Shown piece by piece: positions 25,400-37,429 of a stretch of 64,000 nt of DNA; the first letter of the stretch is position 1, and each line of letters starts with the position of its first letter. The stretch comes from Viscum album (taxonomy: Eukaryota; Streptophyta; Magnoliopsida; Santalales; Viscaceae). Location of the stretch: the NCBI GenBank assembly GCA_963277665.1, contig OY728121.1, forward strand, positions 962,145,097 through 962,209,096, written 5' to 3'. Under the pieces are notes generated by a model. The model was not told the origin of the DNA. It made no database searches and was given only the letters and a program-made list of their open reading frames with translations. The position numbers were made by a program, and so were the translations under genes.

Positions 25400-25830
25400 T
25401 CATTTTATGTGTGGACTGCTGCCTCCGTGTTGTGAAACAATTCATTTCCCATCACTATATTTCATGGATAATTATTGTGATTGGTTTATTTTTAATATAT
25501 TTTATTTATAAAATAATAATTATTCTATTATTATAATATCATATCAACCTTATTACCTTCCTATCCATTGTAAAATGATACGTTGCTCGTGCGTACGTGT
25601 GGACTACCACCTCTATGAAATGATGTGATGTTTTTTTTCATTTCTGATTTAATTGGATGGTAAAATTGTTAGATTTATTTTTTATATGTTAGATTTATGA
25701 TATAATTACAGTTTTTTAATTATATCATAATATTTATCTTTCTTTTTTTCTCTTTTTTAGAAAATGAAAATAACATTCTTGTGTACTTATGACCTACCAT
25801 CCCCATGAACGATGTAAATCATTTTTCTAT
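25400..25830 (+). repeat. Three ~186-bp subrepeats in G LTR copy B
   Basis: A conserved core recurs: TGTGTGGACTGCTGCCTCCG at 25409, CGTGTGGACTACCACCTCTA at 25597, and a weaker GACCTACCATCCCCATGA at 25791. The spacings are about 188 and 185 bp. Each core is followed by ATG-rich sequence and a TTTATTATAA-type AT-rich stretch. The same structure is present in inverted copy C but not in copy A. Confidence 0.7.
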
Positions 25831-28085
25831 ATCAACTGTTTATAGATGATTATCAATATGTATATAATTAATATATTTTATATTAATATTATTAATAATA
25901 TTCCATATATTTTGAAACCATGATCAAAGTATAAGGATTATAACTACCAAACTGAACATTCCATAAAAAATATAACAATTAACACTTGGAAACAACAATT
26001 TTAATAAGGAATTTTTAATAAATGGATGATTAAATATTATAAGTGGATCATATAAGATATTATAAGTTTTAAATTATTATTTTAGGTTAATTTAATTTTT
26101 TTAAATTTATTATACATGCTTTTGAAATGCTTTCGAAGAAAGTAGAAATTGAGGTAAGATTTTCTTGTCTCACTTTAGTTTTGTATGACATATGTCATAT
26201 TCACCTCTTGTTTCATTTATGTAGTTTATATAATTCCTATGAATTTATTTTATTATAATTTTAATGAAAATTATAGGGATTTGAAAAAATATATAATATT
26301 ATATCTTTCATGATTTTTTGATTCAAATATTACCAAACTTGTAAGGGTTTATTGTCTCAAATTGTCTTCTTTGAGACATTAATTATGTTATGAACCTTTT
26401 TTTTATAAGGTATATATACAAAAAAATGACATGTTATATTATTTATATCCTCAATTTAATGATATTTAAGGTTTCATTTAAATTTATTCATTCATAGGGT
26501 TAACAATTCAAATTTTACCAAAGCGGTAAACGATTTATATTTCAATATCATTTTAATTGGGATTATTTATGCTTGAATTTACATTGAATGAAATTATATG
26601 ATCCTTATCTGATAAACATATTTAGTTTTATTATCTATAGTTTATCCATGAAATTTTCAAGTAATAGTGTCATTTTATCCTCTTTGAAACTTAAAATTAC
26701 TGAGAAAATTTTATTGATGAAAAAAAACTTTATTTCCTCTTTGGACATAAATTTTTTTCCTTATATGTCTATGTTTTATTTAAAATATCTTCAAGAATAT
26801 TTGTACTCTTCTAAATTATTTTTAAATAAAATTTTAACATGTTTTAATTTATATAAATATTTTTAAAGGGAATCTTCTTTTTGTTTTCTGAATGCGGTAT
26901 TTTTGACTTTTTACTAAAAATGTGAAAGTAATCTTTTTTTGACATTCTTAGTATAAAAATAATTTCATGGAACCATAACACTCAAAATATTTTATATTTC
27001 TTTACAATATTTCATTTTTTCCAATTTTTTCCATAATATTTTGTAAATTTTTAGATTTTAAATAAATTATCTAAAAATTAAATTTTATTTTCCTCAAGAA
27101 ATATTTCATAGACCTTTTAAAAACAAATTTCACCTATGATGAAATCCTTTGATGTTAATTATTATTTAATAGGGATATGATACAATTATATCATAATTAT
27201 TATTTATCTGTATACTTTATGATTATGATGATGATATTTTTCTGAAACCCATTTATTTTCCAATGGTTATGCATGGATGAAATGTTTATAAAATCCATTT
27301 CCTTTCCACGAGTTATGATATGTTGATATGATGAATGTTTTATGATCTTCTAAAAGACTTATGAATTGATTATTATTATTTTAAGGTCGGGGATAGAATT
27401 ATATATCTCTCTAATTCAATGGGTAATAATTGATATCTCATGAGATAATAGGACAAGAATGGGGGTGATCCCAGTTTAGTAAGGGACTCATTCCACAATG
27501 ATAGACTTGAGGGTGAACCTTAATTAAGGATATGATGGAATAAAGAGTTAACCTAATCCAATATGATAGTATTGGTAGAGATCCTTGACTAAGTAATTGG
27601 TTTTCCATGCTTATGTGTATGCCAGATACATATGACTTATGTAAATGTTATTCTCCCAGGACTCATATTATTTGATTCCTTTATTATTCATGTCATATGA
27701 AACCCCAAGATTTATGTATGATTCATTATTATGATATTTTATATGTGGGGTATGATTTTATAATTTTAATCCCATGTCCTAATTCCCTTATTCTATTATT
27801 ATACATAACTGATCACTGATATCTCCCTTGTTTACCCTTACTGAGAACATGAGATCAGCAATTGTTATATTTAATTTTCCATAGGATATGGAAAAAGGTT
27901 GTAATTATAATATGTATAATAAGGGTACTAGTTGTTAATAACTAAGTGGTAGTTTATGTAAATATATTATATATGTTTCCAAAGACACCAAACCTTTACA
28001 AGTTTGGTGTAGATCATAATTTTATGCAAGGAATATTCATCAAATAATAGGTAATATTTATATTTGAAATGTGTGGGTTACTATA

Positions 28086-29494
28086 TGATGTTTTATCCTA
28101 CACATAAAAATTAATAAAATATAATTTTGATAAAGTTTCAAGAAAATTCAAGAAAACTTTCTCAGTTTTGATTATGCGACACCTATTTTGGACTAAAATA
28201 AAAATTTAAAACGAAATCATGCACTTTGAGTTATACCAAAAACCCTGCGTATTAGATTGATGAGTGGTTGATTTCTAGATATAAAAAATAAATCAAATAT
28301 ATTTTTACTAAAGTATAAAGTAATCTTAATTAAAATTTATTAGTTTTTAGTTAATGAAAAACATTTTAACTAAAATGTAACTTTTATAAAAGTGGTAGTT
28401 TCAGACCAAAATTACCTACCATTATAAATTGATTTCATATTTTTAAATAATAATTTTTTGTCACCATAGTGTTATTAAAAGGTCTTGGGCCCAAAAGGGA
28501 AATACATTTCATCATTAATGTACATAAATATATGAAATAAATAAAAAATATATCTATAGAGAGAACATTAAACTGTGACTAAGTGTATCATCCTTGCCGA
28601 ATATTTCATCAAGAATTTATTTTATTCTAATAATTTTATTCTAATTAAGAGAAGAAAAGGATTTCATACAAATTTTAGGGTCCTTAGTGAAGGATAAAAT
28701 CATTTCCCATTCAAAATATCACTTTATGTCAAATATTATAGTTTTTAATTCATTATTTATTTTGTTTATAGGAGAGCGATGAATTATAAACTAGTAGAGT
28801 TGACCTGAAGTGGAATTACTAGGAAGAAATTATTTTTTCCTTAAAAAGGACCCTACACTTTGTATGTAGTTCTTTTCTTCTCTTCATAGACATTGAATTC
28901 TTGGAAGAAAAATGATTTTAATCGTCAAACCAAAAACCTGAGTGATTTTCATCAATCATTAAATTATAAAAATAAATCAATTGTCCTTTTCATAATAAAA
29001 GAACTCTTCATGATCTCTAGGAAATTAAAAAAATAAAAAAACAATATAAAATAACTTCTTTATGATATCTTCAATCATTATGACACTATGTGATTTACCC
29101 ACTCATTTCTAAACAGATATACTTATTCTTTTGAATTGGTAGGCTATAAAAAATAATGGTAGTATTGGAAAATTATAGACAAACAAATTATTAATAAATA
29201 TTTTAAATTAGATTATAACTACCTTCAAAAATACCACTTTTAGGATTCTAGATCTTTAATGGAATTTGATATCTTTCATAAATTTATAAATTCAATATCA
29301 ACAATCGTTGTTATTATTTTGTTTCACACATAGAAGAAACATTGATAAATATATTTAATTTGTTTTTATGTATGTTTTTATAGTGAAATATTTTTATAAG
29401 TATCCAAATAATTATCTAGTTTGGGAAATCCATAGGAATCTTGTGCTCAGTGACTATCCACATACTATGATTTCGATGATATTTAACTCCACCC
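28086..29494. other. Unassigned spacer between two inverted G-family LTRs
   Basis: No protein signal is seen on either strand. The motif TAGGGTCCTT...AAGG at 28676 recurs in inverse orientation at 28841-28855. A close relative (GGGTCCTTAATAAAGGATCC) lies in LTR copy B at about 25185, so small pieces of G-family LTR in both orientations may be present. Otherwise AT-rich and featureless. Confidence 0.4.
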
Positions 29495-32227
29495 AGAGGT
29501 GACCCAAGAAAAACATACATAAATATTTTATCATTTTAGATGAATATTAAATACATATAATAATGTTACATTCCCCAAAAACATTAAATATCAGTGTACA
29601 TAGATAATAGATATATATAAATTTTATTTAAGTACTATGTTCATCATCTCTATCATCATTTTTTTATAAGGTAGCCTTATAGACTCATAATACTTAATAC
29701 CCTTATTCAAAACATGGGAAAAAAATTAAAACATAGGAAGGGGTGATATTAGATTCTCAGTAAGGGTAAATATGGTAGATATAAATATTTGATCATATAA
29801 TATCATATCATTATTATTAGTTTATGATAAAATTTAATTATTAATAGATAATTATACCCACCAATTCAAAGTTCATAATCATGATTCCTAGAATATAACC
29901 TTAACATTTCACAAGATTGGGGAATCATAAAAAATAAATCATGATCCATGAGTTCAAATCATAATCATAAAAACATGTTATAAGAGTGTGAAACCATTGT
30001 AGGCATAGAAACCATATCTGATGTCAAGGTTAGCTACAAAGACTATCATACCATAGTGGACCAGGAATCATCACTTGTTTCCTATATGATAGAAGATTGG
30101 TTATTACTATATATTTCCCATATCATATTATATCATACATACCTAACTGTTTCCCATATCATAGTATATTAGGCTTCCATAACTGTTTCCTATAGTGGAT
30201 CAATCATATCAACTCATTTCCCATAATTATTCCATGAGATATAAGGATTTACCTAATGCATTAGAGGGCTGTAACAAAACCACCTATCACATAATGAAAA
30301 CCATGCATATGTGTGACACAAGATCATAAAAAAATAATTAATTCATCATATTATAACCTTGGTAAAATAAATTTATTTTATAAACATTATATCATTTCAT
30401 CATAGCATAACTAGTTGAAAAGATAAAAGTTTCATAAATATTTGATCATCACTAAATTAAACCATGGTAAAAAATGGATTTCATAGAATAAAAATTATAT
30501 CATATTCATTATAAAATATTAAGATAAATAAATTAGATGGTATCATAAGAGCATATCCCAATAAATAGTAAAAATCCTTAAAGGATGTTAACATAGATGA
30601 AAAATTACATTAAAATATCATTCAAACATTTAAAAAAAATGAGAAAATACCCATTTACTTTGATAACATTTTAACTTAATATTACTAGAATATAGAGAAA
30701 ATTGTTTTATTTGAAATAAACATGATAATTTTTAACGGGAGTTTCAAGGAAAATAATGTCCATGATGATGAGAAATTTTTTTCATGCCGTATAAATTAAA
30801 AGAAATCATTCCTTCAACAATTTTGTAAAAAGTAAAAAGTCACTTGTTTGATTTTTTTAGAAATATTCCTTTTTAAAAATTTGTAAATAAAGTTAAAGTA
30901 TGGTAAAATGACCTTTTTATAACATTAAAATTATTATTAATAATCGTCATAATACAATTTTTTGGATCTTGGGCATGAAATAAAAAGTTCATCATCCGAA
31001 GAAGAAATATGGTATTATTTTTAAAAAAATATTTCTCAATCATTTTAAGTAAAAATGGAGATAAATGGTACTAACACTTAAAAGTTATAGGAATAACCAG
31101 ATTATAATAAAATATATGTGATTTTCAGTCAATTTCATAAAATTTCCCTCAAAATAAATTTATCATAGACAACCCTGAAAGGGAATGATATTATGACATA
31201 AACCCATACCTCAAGTATCGTATTTCTTCTAATGTGTTTAAAAATAAAATAAAATAAATATAGTTTTATTTTAAAAATATTTCATAACCATAATAACATA
31301 TATCATACCATATATTATTTAATTATAATATCTTATCACAGGTTTATTAATAATTCTTTATTAAAATCATTGTTCCGGGTGATAACTGCTTCGTTTTTCA
31401 TGCATGTTTCAATTTGGAAGTTCCGATATTTGTACATTGATCATGATTTAATCCTATTAATAATGATAATAATTCATTATTATGATATTAAATAATTATA
31501 TACACCTTTATAACAATTTATATAAAGCAGCGATGAAAAAATAATTGCATCAGTTAATGGAGATGATAGTCTACACATATGCATGAGTGATGTTTCTACA
31601 TTTCGATAAAAAAAATTAAATAAAAAAATAACAATTCACCTTAAAATAAATTTAATAATATCTTAAATATAATATATATTCAATAAATATACATTCATAA
31701 TCATAAATGTTAAGTTATTATGAAAACAAAACACATCGCTTAATGGAGGTGGTAGTCCACACATATGCACAAGAAATGTTTTATATTTTCCATTGGATAG
31801 AAATGAGGAGGATAATGGATATTAAAAAATCACGATAGAAATTAATTATATTAAATATATTTAATTAATTATTTTATAATGGATACCATACATTTAGATG
31901 AGGTACAATAATAAATAAAATTGAAAGTACTCGCTTAAGAATTATACTTCGTTGAGAAACCTCTTTTTGTTTACACGTTAATCCTTGAAAGGACAGTATT
32001 ATTTTAATATAAGAAGCCCGATGATGTGGGGAAGGAATATAGGTTTTTATTATGGATGTTATTGGCCAATATATAAGGCTAAATTTTTTTAAATTAGAGA
32101 TAAGAAGAGGTTACCTTCTATAATTGTGGGAAATCATACACTTGGAATTACTTAAATGATATAAATATAATATATATAATTATTATGTGAAGTAAAACTA
32201 AAAAGAGTTAATTTCAAAGGTATTACA
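29495..32227 (-). repeat. Inverted G-family LTR (copy C)
   Basis: On the minus strand it starts TGTAATACCTTTGAAATT at 32227, close to TGTAACACCTTGAAAATT of copy B. Matches continue: the doubled GTGGACTACCACCTCC core (31741-31780 and 31555-31590 on plus), a TTTACCCTTACTGAGAA segment (near 29760), and an end near 29495 matching the end of B. About 0.9 kb of U3 between the LTR start and the TATA region is missing. No clear purine tract precedes it, so it is a solo LTR or the 3' LTR of a largely lost element. Confidence 0.72.
31370..31790 (-). repeat. ~186-bp subrepeats in G LTR copy C
   Basis: Two clear copies of the core start at plus positions 31555 (TAATGGAGATGATAGTCTAC) and 31741 (TAATGGAGGTGGTAGTCCAC), 186 bp apart; both are the reverse complement of the copy B core. 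A third, weak copy may lie near 31370. Confidence 0.65.
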
Positions 32228-32355
32228 TGTTATGGTCTAAATAACTCTCACCAATAAAATCTAGAGATGTTTGTTTTACAATTTAAACCTTATCTTTTAG
32301 TTTAACCCCATTATTAACCCTTTTTAAACTTAACCATGGAAACATATTTTTTAGA

Positions 32356-32360
32356 CTTTA
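32356..32360. repeat. Target site duplication of the chromovirus, left copy
   Basis: CTTTA here and CTTTA at 44061-44065 directly flank the two LTR ends. A perfect 5-bp duplication is what gypsy integrases leave. It shows that the whole 11.7 kb came in as one insertion. Confidence 0.88.
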
Positions 32361-33209
32361 TATCACGACCCATCCCCCAGGGCCCGTGTCATGACTACCC
32401 CAAGCCTGACTTCCATAGGCCAGGTGTTGATGACTAACACCGAAAGGTGTATTCCCTAAAACAGGGAAGGCATTGCCTTTATATCCTGTAAACACATGCA
32501 TCCAAGCCCATAGCAAGATACAAACATGAGTAAACTAAATACTAAAATGAGTGAGTAGAGTAAGAAAAAGGGTCCAGAATACAAGACCAACGGGAAAGTA
32601 CAAGAAACTGAAAAAGTACAAGTAAAATAAAATAGCTCCTATGAACACCCTCCAAGGATCCTACCTGAAGGGTAGGTATAACTCTCGAATGGCCATCTCT
32701 ACGGTACGCCTTGTCTAATGTCCACCTCCGAGCTACCTCCAATCCTGGTAATCTTCTCCTCAGTCTGTGCTCTCCGTCGACTACACCAAACACAACAAGG
32801 TGAGAGCATAGCCCGTGTAGGGGGTGATTATAACAATACTCAGTAGGGACCCTGAGATCCTCAAGGTCTCACAAAATCGAAAAAGGATAAACCACACAAC
32901 ATGAAATAATTTAATAACCCTACTTATGTATTTTCTCATACAAATACCTAAGTTATCAAGTATACCCATATCAATCATGGGGAAACACAAGGTCCAACTC
33001 AAAAGCCCAAAGCTCAACTGTTATAAAAAGGAAGGAATACCATGAAGGTAAGTACCACATAGGTACGCCACACAGAAGAATACCACCAGGGTATTACCTC
33101 GAAGGAAAGTTCCACATAGGTACGAACTCAGCTCACACAAGGTATATCTTAGATACAGTAGTAGAGATGATTAGATGTAAATACTAAATCATCTTACATG
33201 GTTAATTGG

Positions 33210-33817
33210 CAGACCCACGAAGGATCCTAAATCATCATCAGACCCATAAAGGATCGTAGTACATCATCAGATCCACATAGGATCCTAGTAAAACATCATA
33301 CCCACACAGGATTCTAGTACATCGTCAGAACCACACAGGATCCTAGTACAACCTTAGACCCACACAAGATCCTAGTACATCTTCAGAACCACACAAGATC
33401 CTAATATAAAATCTGACCCACAGAGGATCCTAGTACATCGTCTGACCCACACATGATCCTATTATAGCATCAGACCCACATAAAATCCTAGTACAACGTC
33501 AAACACACACAAGATCCTAGTACAACATCAACCCCACACAAGATCCTAGTACATCTTCAGACCCAAATAGGATCATGTACAGCATTAGACCCACACAGGA
33601 TCCTAGTACATCGTCAGACCCATACAGGATCCTAGTACAACATCAGACCCACCTAGGATCCTAGTACATCGTCATACCCACATAGGATCCTAGTACAACA
33701 TCAGACCCACACATGATCCTAGTACATCGTCAGACCCACACAGGATCCTAGTACAATATCAAACCCACACAGGATCCTAGTACATCGTGAGACCCACACA
33801 GGATCCTAGTACATCAT
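33210..33817. repeat. 29-bp minisatellite, 21 copies, in the 3' LTR
   Basis: The unit contains CAGACCCACACAGGATCC followed by TAGTACA and a variable 4-base tail. Copies alternate between ACATCGT and ACAACAT ends over much of the array, giving a 58-bp dimer period. Each unit centres on the 8-bp palindrome AGGATCCT. The array is 608 bp, 21 units with one base lost. It lies downstream of the putative TATA box, so it should be in the transcribed part of the LTR. Confidence 0.93.
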
Positions 33818-34199
33818 GTTATAGCCAGCTATAGAATTCCCGCACTGAGCTCGCTTCTCTCTGGGAGGGTCCCCTCCTCAATCCACTATTAGATACTACA
33901 ACTACGACAAAGTCCCATGAAGAAGTATCTCGAAATACCACCATGTAAAAGTGGTCTCAACGTAATAGACGGTGCATCAATTAGACGTCCGGTCTGTAAG
34001 TTATTATCCTTTTAGTCCCGAGGGCCCAGTTGGATTTGTGCTCGATCCATCCCAAACATACCCCAAATTTATCCAAATCACGATTGGGGTATACAAAAAG
34101 GACCATATCGCTCTATGGTTTCTGGCGCCGTAGACGGTTCATCAAACGGACACCCGTAACTCAAGTTATGGCCAAATGAACGTATAGGGTCAAAACTAG

Positions 34200-34700
34200 T
34201 CCGAGTCCGGTCCGACCCAGCCCGAGATGGCATGGGCCGACTTGACAAGATTCGGGTCGACCCGACCCACTGGGTCCGACCCGGACCACTGGGTCTGGTC
34301 CGGCCCGCGCTGGGTGGCCCGACCTGGTGGCCGTCCTAGACGCATGCAGGGGGGCATCACGTGCCCCCCGCTTTCACTCACCAAATGACCGAAGTCATTC
34401 GGTCGCCAGTAGCATGCGGGACCCATGATGGGTCCCGCTTGGTCTAGCTCGGCCGACTGAAATGGCCGGACCCCTTTCTCCTTCTGGTGGTGCATCGTGT
34501 GCCATCCATCTGTGGCCGGCCGAACGTCGGCCTCCCTCCCTTTGCCACCGCGACAGAAGCTGCGACCTTGCTCGCCGGGCGGCGCTGTTGCGGGCCGCCA
34601 CCCCCATTGTGCGGTCGGCCTCCGCTGGCCGCCGTCCTTGCTATGCCGTGACCGATGGGCCATGACTCTTCTCTGACGGCGCGATTGCGCTGCCGCCATC
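34200..34700. other. GC-rich island inside the 3' LTR
   Basis: About 500 bases very rich in G and C, with repeated CCGACCCG/GGTCCG blocks at 34200-34320. The counterpart is at about 42480-42990 in the other LTR. Overlapping open frames occur on both strands but have no recognised similarity and are not kept in frame between the two LTRs. Confidence 0.75.
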
Positions 34701-34923
34701 TTCGCGACTAGCCGTGGTGCCGACCACTGTACCTGATTCCCACCGGTGCCAACAGATGGAACCAGTTTCCATCTTCCTCCGTCACAAAGATTACATCAAA
34801 AACCACAAGGGATTGTGGAGAGGTCGAGCCATGTTCATTTGGCCTGCACCCTCTACATTAGAGTGGTATCAAGAAGTTCAACATTTTTTGAATCATGAAG
34901 AACATCAAGAATGGATAAGGGGT

Positions 34924-34966
34924 TATTTAAAACATCAAACCCTACCTTGAAGTTTTATTGACGTCA
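34924..34966 (-). promoter_or_regulatory. Putative LTR promoter: TGACGTCA plus TTTAAATA (3' LTR copy)
   Basis: On the minus strand the palindrome TGACGTCA (34959-34966) is followed 28 bases later by TTTAAATA (34924-34931). TGACGTCA is a known plant bZIP/TGA-type target, and the spacing fits an upstream activator next to a TATA box. Both boxes are unchanged in the other LTR (43228-43235 and 43193-43200) although the sequence around them differs, so this was probably the core promoter. Confidence 0.6.
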
Positions 34967-35790
34967 ATGAGGAGGGAAGGACGGACATCGGTTTGTCATC
35001 ATTGAAGACATCCCTGGTTGGAGAATGTCATGAGGAAAAAGTCCAAGTAGATAGAGATCGCTGACATTCATTGCCTCCACAAGGTGTTTTTGATCTGGGC
35101 TCAGGGTCGGTTCCTCTTTCTTCATTAAGAAGCATTATTCATTGGAGAAGCGTTCTTTATTGGAGAAGAAGAGTTCCTCCAAATTTCTTCCCCCAATTCC
35201 CTTTTCCAACACTTTCCCAAATCCCCCAACAAAAGAAAAGAGGTCCCAATATAAATTAAATTAAGTATATTAATTTATGTTTTCACAATTAAATGTTGAC
35301 AAATTTAATTAATTTAAGTTATATCCAACAATTAAATGGGGATTTGAAAAGGTTTCTCCCATTAAAGAGGGTTCGGGTGGTCCCCGTATTTAATTTCAAA
35401 ATTGTGGTTTTAGTTCAGTTGGTCCCCACCTCAATAACATTCAGGTGGGAGGTTTATGAGAAATAAAATAAATGCCTATTTTATTTTATTTTTATTTTCA
35501 CGAAAAATCACAAAAACTAACTTTCACCCTTTACCAACTGTGGTCGAGGTGAAGGTCTTATTAAGTGAATACCGATGCTGCGAGTTCAACGGCGCCCTCA
35601 GATATCAATTCTGAGCACTGGTTAAAAAGATACAAAAATCCACTGGCACGTTTACTGAACTTACCTAAAAAAAGTTTAGAAATTCATTTTAGGCACACCA
35701 GGCCTCAGAATCACATACCGTCAATTTTCGCGGGCTCGTAAAATTCCCATATAATTAAAAAAAATTACATGAAAATTCCAGGTCTTTACA

Positions 35791-35808
35791 TTCTCCCCAC
35801 CTCAGGGC
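35791..35808 (-). other. Polypurine tract of the chromovirus
   Basis: On the minus strand GCCCTGAGGTGGGGAGAA directly precedes the LTR start TGTAAAGACC. A GGTGGGGAGAA-type run is usual before the 3' LTR of Tekay/Del elements. Confidence 0.85.
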
Positions 35809-35829
35809 TTTATATCCCCAAAATTCACA

Positions 35830-37060
35830 TCACAAAAAATAGGAAAACAAGTTGGGGTACTGAGCACAAATCTGAGCCTCCTGATCCCATGTGCTCTCTT
35901 AGAGGTTTCTTTACTACCAGCAAACACGCATCAGAGGTATCGACCGCCCACGATGGACCCACTCCTGTCAGTCCTCAATATCTACTGGATCCTCTGTAAA
36001 AGTCTCCCCTTCGTCGACTCCAGCTCGCCGTGGTCGATGATGTGAGAAGGGTCATGCACGTATCTCCTCTGCTGGGATACATGGAAGACATCATGCACCC
36101 GGTGCAACTGAGGGGGAAGTGATAGATAGTAATCCACCATGACAACTCTGCTGATGACCTGTAAGGTTCCAATGAACCTCAGAGATAACCTGTCACCTAG
36201 AAAAAATCTCCACAAACCTCGTCGAGGTGAGACCTGTAGGAATACATGGTCTCCATCCTCGAACTCCATAGGTCTCCGTCTCCTGTCGGCATAAGACTTA
36301 TACCTGCTCTTTGAAGTCTTCATCTGCTCTTGGATGATCTACACTTTCTCTTTGGTATCCCGTACCATCTCTGGTCCCACAAGTGCTGACTCCTCTGGGT
36401 TAGTCCAGAACAAAGGTGATCTTCAATGTCTCCCGTACAACGCCCAGAAAGGTGTCACCCCAATGGTGGAGTGATAGCTGTTTTTGTATGAAAACTCTAC
36501 CAAAGGAAATTTATCCTCCAACCAACGACTGATGTAAAGGACGCAATCACGTATCATATCCTCGTGGGTCTGAATGGTCCGATCAGTATGGCCATCCGTC
36601 TAAGGATGGAAGACAGTGCTTAGATGATGTTGCATCCTGAAAGCCTCCTACAACCCATTCCATAGTGGGGAAGTGAAACGTGCATCACAATCAGAGAAAA
36701 TCATTGAGGGTACTCCATGTAGCCTCAAAATATCCTATACATAGAGGAGTCCAAATATCTCTACTGAACCATACTCTCTGATCGGTAAGAAGTGGGCCGA
36801 CTTGGTGAGTCGGTCGAAGATCACCTAGATAAAATCATGACCCCTAGATGTACGTGGATGTCCTATCACAAAGTCCATTGATATCCCATCCCACTACCAC
36901 TCTAGGACCTCTAATGTCTGAACCAAGACTACTGATACCTGATGCTCCACCTTCACTTGCCGATTGGTGAGGCACCGAGAGACAAACTTTGCTACTTCTT
37001 TCTTCATCCCCGGTCACCAATGTTGTCGTCGGAGATCCTGGTACATCTTCACCACTCCTG
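35830..37060 (-). pseudogene. pol: Chromovirus integrase with chromodomain, interrupted
   Basis: In element direction: a zinc-binding region near 37020-36950 (MKKEVAKFVSRCLTNRQVK; the first Cys is kept, the second is Asn), then the DDE core with MDFVIGHPRTSRGHDFI (Asp kept), FSDCDARFTSPLW (Asp kept) and TDGHTDRTIQ, where the catalytic Glu of the usual GQTERTIQ is Asp (codon at 36582-36584). The C-terminal part at 35982-36323 is open: SYADRRRRPMEFEDGDHVFL, SLRFIGTLQVISRV, RVHDVFHVS. Beyond it a chromodomain can be read through stops and a frame change (TEDPVDIED, then ESTWDQE and QYPNLF), which would target integration to marked heterochromatin. Confidence 0.9.
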
Positions 37061-37429
37061 GATGTACTACTAGAGGGGATGTGTGGAACTCCCTCAACAC
37101 TTCCTCCTGAAGTGATAATGGTACCACAGTACGTCCTCTGAAGAGGATGATGTGATCCCCACCTTTTGAAAATCCATCAGGTGCATGTCCTATGGATATT
37201 TGATCACGTCGAGCCCTGAAGTCATCGTCCCCACGCTGCGCCTCCCTAACTCGCTGAAGAAGTGTGGGAGTGACTGTAAGAGATTGAAGGAAAGATGATC
37301 TATCTTAATCCACAAAGTATATCTTCAAAGTGGCCAGCTGCTCCGTCGCCTCACCAAGCAACTGTATACCAGATATTCTTCTAAGTGCATTCGCCATAAC
37401 GTTTCCCTTCCCAGGAGTATAAACTATCT

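Larger units (their letters stand above)
24030..28085 (+). repeat. 3' LTR of element G (copy B)
   Basis: It starts TGTAACACC after a purine tract. It ends near 28085 by alignment with the end of copy A (shared AAACCTTTAC, AATATTCAT and a GGGTTACTATA / GGGTATCTATA end). At about 4.06 kb it is longer than copies A (~2.7 kb) and C (~2.7 kb). A TATA box lies at 25048, and three ~186-bp subrepeats lie at 25400-25830. An AT-rich segment at about 25.9-27.2 kb accounts for much of the extra length; the 92-residue open frame at 26588 has no recognisable product. Confidence 0.8.
32361..35790 (-). repeat. 3' LTR of the chromovirus
   Basis: A 3430-bp LTR with the same order of parts as 40640-44060. In element direction these are the TGTAAAGACC start (35790), a TGACGTCA box and TATA-like box (34.9 kb), a GC-rich island (34.2-34.7 kb), the 29-bp minisatellite (33.2-33.8 kb) and the end at 32361. 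Long open frames across the GC-rich island on both strands (for example 34196-34699) are composition artefacts. Confidence 0.92.

Noticed and set aside
26588..26866. 92-codon plus-strand frame with membrane-like composition
   Set aside because: The hydrophobic look comes from AT-rich codons (Phe, Ile, Leu, Lys, Asn). It lies inside a long LTR and has no recognisable motif.
33210..33817. Regular 29-bp repeats resembling a CRISPR array
   Set aside because: Units follow each other head to tail with no unique spacers, inside LTRs of a plant retrotransposon, and with the same copy number in both LTRs. This is a minisatellite.
34196..34699. 167-codon minus-strand open frame and overlapping frames
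   Set aside because: It lies in the GC-rich island where stop codons are rare by composition. Frames are open on both strands at once, and the matching region of the other LTR does not keep the same protein.
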